Below are positions 54,453-64,000 of a stretch of DNA of 64,000 nt, piece by piece. A program made the translations under genes and the position numbers. Below the pieces are notes generated by a model. It worked only from the letters and a program-made list of their open reading frames with translations, had not been told where the DNA came from and searched no databases. How positions within the stretch are numbered: the first letter of the stretch is position 1; each line of letters starts with the position of its first letter. This DNA comes from Lantana camara (lineage: Eukaryota > Streptophyta > Magnoliopsida > Lamiales > Verbenaceae): the NCBI GenBank assembly GCA_037501455.1, contig CM074862.1, positions 64,139,501 to 64,203,500 of the forward strand, written 5' to 3'.

Positions 54453-57400
54453 TTATGCTAATGTCTTAGTGAAGGGATCTTCCAGATTGTTTACCGAGTC
54501 AATCTTTACTACTACCACTTCTCCATGTTCCACATAATCTTGAATAATGTGGAACTTTCTCTCGATGTGCTCTGTACGTTTATGACTTCGAGGTTCCTTG
54601 GAGTTGGCCACCGCTCCAGCATCGTCACAGTACAATGTGATTGGTGTAAGTCCATCTTTGATGACTTCCATATCTATTAGGAAATTTCTAAACCGATACG
54701 CTTCTTTTGCTGCTTCTGAAGCTGCCACGTATTCGGCTTCCATGGTGGAGTCAGCAATACAACTTTGCTTAATACTTCTCCAACTTACGGCTGCTCCTCC
54801 CAGAGTAAACACGTATCCAGACGTCGAACGTCTAGACTCTAGATCAGATTGAAAATCTAAATCTGTGTACCCTATAGGAATGAGCTCATCACTGCGATAA
54901 ATAAGCTTATAATCCCGAGTTCTTCTCAAGTACTTCAATATATGCTTTACAACTATCCAGTGTTGGGGTCCAAGGTTTGACTAATATCTACTGACCATAC
55001 CCACAACATAACAGATATCTGGCCTTGTACATAACATGGCATACATGAGGCTTCCGACTGCCGAGGCATACAGAACATTTTTCATTTCCTCTGTCTCTTC
55101 AGCTGTCTTGGGACACTGATCTCGAGACAGATGAACTCCATATTGGAAAGGTAATGAACCTTTCTTGGAGTCAGCCATATTGTACCTTGCCAGCATCTTA
55201 TCTATATATGCTTCTTGTGATAAACCAATCATTTTATTCTTACGATTACGACAAAGTCTGATCCCTAAAATATAACTGGCCTCACCTAGGTCTTTCATGT
55301 TAAATTGATTTGACAACCAAATCTTGACTACTGACAATACTCCTATGTCATTCCCAATGAGCAAAATATCGTCTACGTATAAAACTAAAAATGTTACAAC
55401 ACTACTCTGATGTCTTTTGTACACACATGGTTCATCAGACAACTGTATAAATCCAAAAGATTTAATTTCTTCAGTAAATCTGATGTTCCATGATCGAGAC
55501 GCTTGCTTAAGACCATAGATTGATCTATTAAGCTTGCATACCATATGCTCCTGATTTCTGTCTATAAAGCCCTCAGGTTGAGCCATGTATATCTCTTTTT
55601 GAAGGTGCCCGTTCAAGAAGGTAGTCTTTACATCCATTTGCCAAATTTCATAATCATAATGGACGACAATGGAGAGAAGAATCCTTATGGACTTAAGCAT
55701 AGCTACGGGCGAGAAGGTTTCATCGTAACCGATACCTTCTTTCTGAGTATAACCCTTTGCTACAAGCCTTGCTTTAAAGGTTTCTACCTTTCCGTCCACT
55801 CCTCTTTTCCATTTGCAAACCCATTTGCATCCAATAGGTTTAATGCCGTCAGATGCCTTTACAAGTTCCCAGATTTTATTAGAATATATTGAATCTAACT
55901 CAGATTCTATGGATTTGACCTAACGGTCAGCGTCTATATCTTTTATAGCTTCATCATATGTGATAGGATCAGATATGTCAGATTCAACCACTTGGGTTAA
56001 TCCTAAGTATCTGTCAGGTGCCCTGACAATCCTCCCACTACGACGAGGTTGTTGTGTACTTGTCCCTACATCACAGGTCGTATCTGGTACATCATATGTA
56101 TCCATTACATTTTCAGTTGTTATGGGTTCTTCGAGTTTAGTATCTGACACTGTCATTTCTTCTAACACTATTTTACTTCTACCCTTGTGGTCATTTACGA
56201 AATCGTCTTCGAGATATTTTGCATTAGTGCTTACAAACAATTTATGATCTCTTGGATCGTAAAATATCCCACCTTTTGTTCATTTAGGATAACCTATGAA
56301 CAAACAAACCTCTGTTCTTGATTCCAACTTGTCAAGATCCTTTCTTAACACATGGGCTGGGCTTCCCCATATCCGAAGATAAGAGATACTGGGCTTCCGC
56401 CCTCGCCACAGTTCCATTGGTGTTTTAGGAAATGACTTGGATGGAACATGGTTTATTATGTGAGCTGCCGTTTTGAGAGCAAAGCCCCAAAACGAACTCG
56501 GTAGGGTAGCATGACTCATCATGGATCTTACCATTTCCATTAAAGTTATATTTCTCCTTTCTGCAACACCATTCTGTTGGGGTGTATCCGGTGAAGATAA
56601 CTAAGATTTAATCCCATTTTCTGTGAGAAATTCTAGAAACTTTGTAGAAAAATACTCTCCACCACAATCCGATTGAAGTGGCATGATACGTTTTCCAATT
56701 TGATTCTCGACTTCAGCCTTATATTTTTGAACTTTTCAAAAGCTTCAGACTTATGCCTCATCAAATAGACGTATCCATATCTAGAATAATCATCCGTAAA
56801 AGTGATGAAATACTCAAAACCTCCTCTTGCTTGAACACTCATAGGACCATACACATCCGTATGAATTAATTCAAGCAACTCTGTGGCTCGATTACCTTTA
56901 GTCTTGAAAGACCTCTTGGTCATTTTTCCTTCTAAATGGGATTCGTAGAATGGAAGTTCTGTCAAGTCCAAAAGACTTAATAGTCCATCCGAAATTAGTC
57001 TTTGGATCCTATTCAAATTAATATGACCAAGCCATATGTGGCACTTATAAGCCTTGTTGGGCATAGGAGCTTTTCTCTTGGATGGTAAGTCAAGTTTAGT
57101 AGTATTAAGTTCGAAATTAGGGTTTTTATCGGTGTATAATAAGAAAAGACCATCATTTACTGTACCAGAGCAAATAAACCTTTTATTATGCTTAATGGTT
57201 AAACATCGTTCAAAATAAACACTAAAACCATTATTCATTAAACAACTAACAGAAATCAGATTTCTGCGTATAGACGGTGCATATAAAGTGTCTTTCAAAA
57301 TCAAAACCTTACTGCCAAAAGATAATTCTACAGTCCCTACTGCTAATACAGATATACTAGTATTATCTCCGAGCAGTAGCTACATCTCTCCGTCTTCAAG

Positions 57401-57520
57401 CTTCTTGGTTAGCTTGAATCCCTACAATGAATTGCAGATATGATTAGTAGAACCTGAGTCCACACACCAGGAATCTGGTGGACTTCCAACTAAACATACT
57501 TCTAATAAACAAGACATCAC
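54453..57520 (-). pseudogene. Copia-3 pol, broken
   Basis: Read on the minus strand: protease with VDSGSTNHICN (about 57440-57480); pre-integrase IWLGHINLNRI; integrase with HTDVYGPMS, TFTDDYSRYGY, LQSDCGGEY and PQQNGVAERR; then the LRIWG and RSGRIVRAPDRYLG linker; RT with FKARLVAKGYTQ, MDVKTTFLNG and YVDDILLIG; RNase H with GYTDLDF, CIADSTMEAEYVA and LYCDDAGA (a Glu-for-Ser and similar changes). Stops or frameshifts occur near 57370, 56730, 56600, 56280, 55920, 54980 and 54940. The protein is clearly a different copia family from Copia-1/2. The polyprotein cannot be made intact. Confidence 0.93.
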
Positions 57521-58332
57521 CATACCTTGTGCAGATGACTTAGCAGGAAGACTGGCTAAGTATTTTGGGCAATTCCTTTTCCAGTGCCCATTTCCTCCAC
57601 AATGGAAACATTATCCTTTGCTTGGCTTAGCTTTCTTCTTCTGAACCTTACCTTTAGGATTGGAAATGTTTCCCTTTGCTTTTTTCAACTTATTGCCTTT
57701 TGGAGCCGTGGAAGTCGATGCCTGTGCCAGGAGAACGGTTCCCTTAGCTTTCATTACCCCTTCTGTCACCTTGAGTTCATTTATTAGTTCAGGCAGAGTA
57801 AAATCCAACTTATTCATAGAATAGTTCTGCCTGAACGTATCGAATGATTTTGGCAGAGAGCACAGGATCATGTCCTGTTTGCTGAGATTATCCATCTTAG
57901 CACCGAGGCTCTCAATTTCATTCAGATAAGTCATCATGTTCATTACATGATCCTGAACAGGTGATCCTTTAGACATCTTAGTTACCACCAACCTTCTCAT
58001 CAGCTCGTGCCTACGTGCACGATTCTGTCCACCGAACATCTGATGAAGATGTTCCATCATGTTCTTAGCAGTAGGCATCTCATGCATTTGATGTTTAAGA
58101 ACATTTGAAACAGATGCCAGGATGTAAGACATAGCCAGATCATTATGCTTGATCCACTTAGCATAGGTGTCTTTCAAAGCCTGGGTGGTTGTGGTTTCTG
58201 GTACTCCCGGAGCACATATTTCAAACCCTCGTGTCCAAACACGATATCAAGATTCATTTTCCAATCAGCGTAGTTTGAACCTTCAAGCCTATTTTCCTTA
58301 ATAATCGATTGAAGCGGGCTAGCGGACGTCAT
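57521..58332 (-). pseudogene. Copia-3 gag, frameshifted
   Basis: On the minus strand ATG 58332 starts MTSASPLQSIIKENRLEGSN, followed by YADWKMNLDIV. A one-base loss near 58185 shifts the frame. The rest reads KDTYAKWIKHNDLAMSYILA, QMFGGQNRARRHELMRRL, SLPKSFDTFRQNYSMNK and a Lys-rich region. A stop replaces the residue just before the zinc knuckle CFHCGGNGHWKRNC (about 57563-57605). The order and length fit a plant copia gag. Confidence 0.92.
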
Positions 58333-59430
58333 TGTTTTAAAACTGAAATATTTAAAATACGAGCAAGTTATGAATCTGTATATTACTTTTTTAGCGTCTA
58401 ACAATTAAATGAAATCCACAAAAGCATTTTGGTTTACGTAATTATGACTTAACTAACTGCAGTTAGTTCCCCGGAAGCGAGGTCGAAAACTACTTAGAAA
58501 AGCAAGAACTATTCTTAATTAACATGTTATCCAGGCAACTCTTACCAAACTATGTTAATCCACCACGTCAACCTTTGGTCTCTAAGTGAGTGTAACAGAG
58601 CTCCGAAGGGAGGTTAATACATCACTCAGTTAAGTGTACACCATTACCTAGAAATTCATACTAGTAGGTCAAGACACTCCACGGAAGCGTGGTCGTGCTG
58701 ACTTTCCTCGTATTTCATTCTATCCGAAGAAGTCCAATCTTGTATACTGCGAATACGTACCCGCCGAAGGGTAATGGAGACCGTGAGAATCCAACTTTTT
58801 TCATCTTGCTCCCACTTGAATTTTTTAAAGTTGTGGATTATCTTTGATTATCACATAATCTATTTGGCGTCTTATAATCGGAAGTGATTAATCTAATTAA
58901 TATGCTCCCACTAGGAATAATAAATCACATTTATAATACTAATAATATTTTTAAGTCTATTTAATAACTCTTTATTAATTAGGCCGAACAATATTAATCC
59001 AATTATGCATCACGTTCAATCTCTATTAAACATTATTTATCTAATCACATCAAATAAAATATGCATAATTGAAAATAGCATAATATCTCATATTATCATG
59101 ATCATGCCATAAAATAAAACAATTAAGCATGCTTGCAAATAATTATCACATAATTATCATGCTTAAAATTAAATGGCACTTTAAGTAAATATGTTATAAA
59201 TTATCACATAATTTAAATCATATTTACTGATTCGATAATTAACCTGGAAGATTATTGAAATCGATTTCCAGAAAATTACCATTCCACGTAAATTCCCAGG
59301 AAACACTGGAGGGGTCACAAACGGTCCCACTTAAAAACCAGCCTCCTTTGACAGAATTTACGTGCACAGTAGCAGATTTAAAATTATGCATCGCATGCAT
59401 CATATCAATGCATGTATATATCTAGAACAC
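58333..59430 (-). other. Copia-3 leader with four CTTC-loop hairpins
   Basis: No gene is present. Four hairpins lie between gag and the primer site. In the sense (minus) direction they read TACCC-TTCGGC-GGGTA (58758-58773), CCACG-CTTC-CGTGG (58679-58692), CTCC-CTTC-GGAG (58602-58613) and CCTCG-CTTC-CGGGG (58469-58482). Longer outer stems also exist, such as GTCAGCAC with GTGTCTTGAC and GAGTG with CACTC. Confidence 0.6.
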
Positions 59431-59443
59431 GGCTCTGATACCA
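59431..59443 (-). other. Primer-binding site of Copia-3, initiator tRNA-Met
   Basis: GGCTCTGATACCA is the inverse of TGGTATCAGAGCC. It lies two bases from the 5' LTR end at 59446. Confidence 0.95.
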
Positions 59444-59445
59444 AT

Positions 59446-60367
59446 TGCTGGTACAGGGACCCGAAATGGTACTGTTCTGGGACCGTACTTCAAAAATTTT
59501 CCTAATATACAGGTATCAAAATATTTCTAAAATGTTTAAATACGAACAACGGAAGACTAGCCGGAACTACTCAAGTATATACATGCAATTGATAATAAAT
59601 TTTAAATCACAAAGTAGATAAATAAAGGATGCAATTAACACTTAAGAGCACCTAATTCATCATGCTTAAATAAAAACAATATAAAGAAAATACCTTTCAC
59701 GGAAGATAGCTACTGCACCCGGAATTCGCCTCCCGATTCCCACTCTCCTTGTGAAACTGGCAGAGCTTCCCTACAATAACCCTAGGGATACCTTGGAGTG
59801 TGGGCTCCGAAATTATTTCTCTAAATACTTAGAGAAAATAAAACTTTAAACTAGAAAACCCTTTTCAGGGTTTATTCTCCCGAAATTAGGCGATTATATA
59901 TAAACACCTAATTAAAATTAATTCCAAAATAAATCGGAATTAACTAGGAGAAAAGGGATTTGGTTTCAAAGCCAAAATTTCAGCCAAAACTTGTCCCAAA
60001 GATTGTGAGAAAAAATGAAATGCCAAGCCCCCCGTTATAGGGGAAAAACCGAGGGTAAAATGGTAATTTCACACCCCACTTGCGTGTGTAACTTGGATAC
60101 AAAAACCGAGGTGAGCACGTCGTAGCTCTCAGCACCATGAGTCCAACGTCGTCGAGAAAGCCCCGATCGGAGCTCCCACGAGCCCTCACCCGCGGCCACA
60201 AGGCGGCGGTGTAATGCACCTTCGGCTAGGGTTCCGGGTGACGTAGCCGATTCTCATTCGGCCACGTGTCCGGGGCGGTCCAACCGGACCCGGTTTGAAC
60301 CGACCCTATCCATTCCCGACCCGACCCGTTGACTCGGTTCGGATCCGTTGACCGGCCCGATCCAGAT
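59446..60367 (-). mobile_element. Copia-3 5' LTR, visible part
   Basis: On the minus strand the LTR ends GTACCAGCA at 59446. It extends right to 60367, where LTR H is inserted; the remaining part lies beyond the window. The part shared with the 3' LTR (60069-60366) is GC-rich, with many CCGGACCCGG-type repeats. Confidence 0.85.
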
Positions 60368-60959
60368 TGTAACGCCCCAATTTCCAGACAGTCAGGTACG
60401 CTCGACACGGGTGAGTTTCGAGCGTTAGGACTTTATTTTATTATTTTCGTTTATTCAATTTATACGTGTTATATTAATTCTATAAATTGTATTTTGACAT
60501 GATTACTTGGAAATATATGAAATAAATGCCAACGTGAGAATCATTTTTCATATTGAATTTATTTGATACATGAATCAATTGCCTAACGTGATTTAATTGC
60601 TTGATTGCCCTAATTGATCATTTACTTAAATTAGAGGACCAAATTGTTTGAAAATCTTGTGGACTAAATTGATCATTCATGTATCTTTGTATCCTTAATT
60701 GCATGATTTATATACTTGGAGGATTTAGTTGCAAATAACATATTTCGATTGATATATCACGTTATATGCATTCCTTCCACAAACTTCATTTCATTTCATC
60801 AAAGCATCCCCCATAATTGCTCCCACTTCACCGAGCCAAACCTCCAAGGAGGAGAAAGGAGATTTTCATCATTTCGAGTCATGATCATGGAGAAATTAGG
60901 AGTTTGGAAGCATCATCATCTCCACAACTTCATCTTTCTTCTTTATCTTTCATCTCAAG

Positions 60960-62619
60960 GTATATATGAGCATATATGTGATTTCTTGATAATATTTCTT
61001 GAAGCTAGTGTTAGTGTTTAAGCTAGTTAACTTGATTATTTGATGTTAGAGGCATGATTCTAGGCCTTAAACATGAATTGGTGCATGAAATCTTGAGAAT
61101 TATGAGATTATATGATGAGTTCATATATAAGCTAAAGTTGGTAATTATGATGATTGAAGCATGGGTTGTGTGTTTATATTGAGTTTTATTGTACCAAAAG
61201 CATGCATAGATGTTCCTTTTCATGAATTATAGCATTAGGAGTTGAATTATGATGATTATGATGAACTTTGATTGTGGTTCGAGCATGCTCTGTTATCTCC
61301 CCATGCGTAATGGGAACGGCCCTTCCCGTTCCCTTTGTATTTGGGGAACGACCATTCCCATATTTTGAATTATGTGCAGGGCGGCGAGGACGGGAACGAC
61401 CCTTCCCGTTTTGGCCTGTAAGCCGGAACGGTCGTTCCCATCTTCGGGGAACAACTTCAGGGAGCTAGGAACGGGCCTTCCCATTTTCAACTAAGGGCCG
61501 GAACGGCCGTTCCCAGGCCTCTGGAGGTGCAGAAACATTCTGCATAAAAATGGAATTTTGGAGTTTAACTCCAATTATTTATTTCACCCCAAATTGTTAT
61601 TATATGATTAATTACATGCCAAAACATGATATTTACATGCTACATTGTTCATTACATGATGTCTCGTTACTTGATCACGTCGTGCGTCTGATATGTGGTA
61701 ATATTCTTGAATTGTGGTCTCATGCACATACCTTGTCCCGTTTCTTGTCCAGTTATTCTCCAGGACGGAGATTGTTGATCATGAGCACGTTCACGCATCC
61801 ACGAGTCCTTGTGTCGCCTGTCAGGTGAGGTTTAATTGCTAGTTATATAGAACCCGTATACCCCTTATGTGATCTTTCGGCCAAAGGTATTTATATCTAT
61901 AATTTTATGAAATCACTTATCATTTCCAGCAAGTCATGTTCATGAAAAGTAAGCAAGCAAGCTATGTATCGTGCATGTTTTAGGCGAGTAGCATGACCGT
62001 TCACGTTGGGCCCGAGGATAGTGGCTTGAGCCAACCGGGAAAGCAAGGGCTGACGGGTAACTCTCGCGCTATCCTCACTAGATTGGGATGACCCCTGAAT
62101 CCACTAGGAGATTGGTGGAGGGAGGAGTTCCGGGCTTAGGGATTCATGTACCCTCTGCTCAACACGTCGTGGATGGTGAAGGCTAGCTACCTTTCCATCA
62201 TTGGAGGGAGAAGGAGACTGGGGATAGGTCCGGCACCACGGATTGTCCTCGGGTTATTGCATGATTTCCATTCCATGAATGTGTTAGTTGATTACACTAT
62301 CGCACGATTGCACGATAATTAAATTGCATGATCACCTATTGATTTTAAATCAAGCAAGCATGTTTCAAGTACATTTGGAGTACGGTTGGAGACTGCCCTC
62401 ACTCGCCGGGGCCATGTATTGATTGCGTGAAAATGAACAAGTATTTAATATTGATAGTTGTATTCTCGGGTGAAGAGTACTTAATTCTTGAACTTATACG
62501 TTTATCTTTTATAAATCTTTACCCGAGAATATAACTTGCATGTTATCTGCGCTAATATGTATTTAAACCCCTCACTCGGTCTTCACAGACTGACGCCTCC
62601 ACCTTTCAGGCTATTGCAG
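60960..62619 (+). promoter_or_regulatory. Candidate LTR-internal intron of LTR H
   Basis: The donor-like CTCAAG|GTATAT is at 60960 and the acceptor-like CTTTCAGGCTATTGCAG|G ends at 62619, followed by GCACGCTAGGTGG. Size and placement match LTR G. Confidence 0.4.
61311..61545 (+). repeat. Palindrome cluster in LTR H
   Basis: It holds the same six motifs as LTR G, for example GGGAACGGCCCTTCCCGTT, CGGAACGGTCGTTCCC and GGAACGGCCGTTCC, then TGCAGAAACATTCTGCA. Confidence 0.85.
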
Positions 62620-63013
62620 GTGCACGCTAGGTGGGAGTTGAGTTGAGTTTAGTCCATGTAATCGAGTCAATCAGGGGGCATATTGTTTATTTTTGCCTTA
62701 GAATTATTATTTTAATTACTTGTTGTTTATATTCGAAGATGATAATATATTTATAGTTGTGAACTAGTATACGAATTAATTGATGGATAAATAATATCCT
62801 AGCATGTTTAATAGTTGCATTTGATACAGAATGAAATATTCTTCCGCTTTATTCTGTTGCATGTACGAGTCAATCCCGCCTAGCTTATCATTTTATTGCA
62901 TTGTCAGCCGTCGGCTATAGGTTAATTCATGTATGGATTACCCGTTTCGTATGTGGATCGACCTATAGTGCGGGGGTGTGGCATCTCCACGTGTAGGGGT
63001 GCTACATCTTAGG

Positions 63014-63025
63014 TGGTATCAGAGG
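63014..63025 (+). other. Primer-binding site after LTR H, initiator tRNA-Met
   Basis: TGGTATCAGAGG lies 7 bp after the LTR end and matches the 3' end of initiator tRNA-Met apart from the last base. Confidence 0.8.
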
Positions 63026-64000
63026 CCGGTTGCAAAACCGAGGTTCTAGTGTCGTGTCGAGTCAAGTCTAGGTCGTACGACATAGGAACCTAATTGACAA
63101 TTTGGGAGTCTTGCATATTATCTAAATTTCTTGACGTACTTGAACTTACATGAATTTATTGGAATCAATTGAATTATGTGACTACTTGTATATTGCATTG
63201 ATTTATGCTATTAAGTGTCAATTGACTGATTTTGAATTGTTTGAAATCTATGTGATCCACGTGTTTTATCTCAAACATTGATGAAATACTTGTTGCATTT
63301 TATATTAAATTCTTTTTATCATCATCAATTATGTGACAACTATATGACATGAGCACGCCTTACCCACATGCATTTATTTGCAAAGTAAGTTGTGAGTTTC
63401 AGGTTGTCAAAAAGGCTATCAAACCGCGACCAATTGTTAGATGATTTCCGTTTATTACAAGACTACTTCTCTAACTTGGACGGGTAAGAAGGTGTGCCAG
63501 AAATTCATACAAGGATTTGAGAGCCATTGTCTTTTCTATTGAGTTAAAGTTCAAGCAAGGGGACCTGAAAAAGAGGAATCAAGTTTGGAGATCATTTACA
63601 AGATTCAGGAGGTTGAAATATATATATAACGAAGATGCTTAGGCCGAAAATTCTTGCAACAAGGAAGAGGTATTTTCGAGAAGTTGATGAGAAAGTGGCT
63701 TCAGAGGTTATCAACTATGATATGGTTGAATTAGAAGATATGGAGCAACAAATGGAAATAATAAAGAAAGGCGAGGTGACAATTAGGGTGAATAGTGGGA
63801 GCATAGTTAGAGATTAATTCCTTGAAAGTATTTGAATTCAAGAATTCTAATCTCGGGCTATCAAGTGACACAAGGGGTTATTAGAAAGGTCTACTCAAGG
63901 AATCAATCATTGGAGGTTCGGGAATCATTCAGAAATTATAATCGAAAAGTGTCAGGTTCAGGAAACTTTCAAATCAAACCAAGTAAAGGTCCGAATTGAA
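63026..64000 (+). other. Interior of the element following LTR H, no coding seen
   Basis: No gag start or other protein family is recognisable in the available 1 kb. The 60-codon frame at 63635-63817 has no known features. As in the element at 21149, the interior looks non-coding, but the element is cut by the window end. Confidence 0.5.

Larger units (their letters stand above)
60368..63006 (+). mobile_element. 5' LTR H of a second long-LTR element
   Basis: The 2,639-bp segment runs from TGTAACGCCCCAATTTCC to GGGGTGCTACA. It is followed by a tRNA-Met primer site, so unlike G it is the left LTR of a longer element whose other end is outside the window. The left flank is CAGAT. Confidence 0.9.

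Overview
The window is nuclear DNA of a flowering plant, and almost all of it is transposable elements. The evidence is long chromovirus-type LTRs with initiator-tRNA-Met primer sites, Ty1/copia polyproteins, a plant LINE, TRIM elements and CACTA/hAT/MULE-type DNA element ends. The only host-gene trace is two exons of a phloem-protein-2 (PP2) domain of the F-box/PP2-B type at 10552-11217. No RNA gene, operon or CRISPR array was seen. Species cannot be named from this sequence.

Layout. 1-1394: unassigned sequence and one end of a CACTA-like element. 1521-6835: hAT-like non-autonomous element filled with a short tandem array and split by a 3.7 kb solo LTR (A, 2305-6013, TSD TCAAA). 6976-8793: MULE-like element holding a piece of LTR sequence related to A and AT-rich tandem repeats. 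8804-12061: low-copy AT-rich DNA with a copia RNase H scrap and the PP2 exons. 12062-16161: LTR B, which holds a TRIM (TSD GACAT/GACGT) and a solo TRIM LTR (TSD GGTTA). 16162-21148: LINE remnant split by solo LTR D (17804-21085, TSD ACCCT). 21149-40499: a coding-free long-LTR element (LARD-like). It is split in its interior by Copia-1 (26648-36091, TSD CTACC), and its 3' LTR is cut by Copia-2 (40500-49975). 49976: a breakpoint. 49976-60367: Copia-3 on the minus strand, with solo LTR G (51421-54046, TSD GTGGT) in its 3' LTR. 60368-64000: 5' LTR H and part of the interior of a second coding-free element, inserted in the Copia-3 5' LTR.

No copia polyprotein is intact. Copia-2 is nearest to complete, with two stops and one frameshift; the frameshift is shared with Copia-1, so both derive from an already defective source copy.

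The most interesting signals are in non-coding parts. (1) The leaders between primer site and gag carry arrays of four hairpins whose loop is repeated while the closing stems differ but stay complementary; this occurs with different loops in Copia-1/2 and in Copia-3. (2) A further leader hairpin and a perfect palindrome next to the TATA box show compensatory changes between copies. (3) All long chromovirus-type LTRs (A, B, D, E, F, G, H) share a splice-donor-like and a TTGCAG acceptor-like site at matching positions, which suggests an intron inside the LTR. (4) In five of the LTR sets that putative intron carries a cluster of GC-rich palindromes at matching places but with family-specific sequence. 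These are readings by eye; alignments, folding and RNA data would test them.
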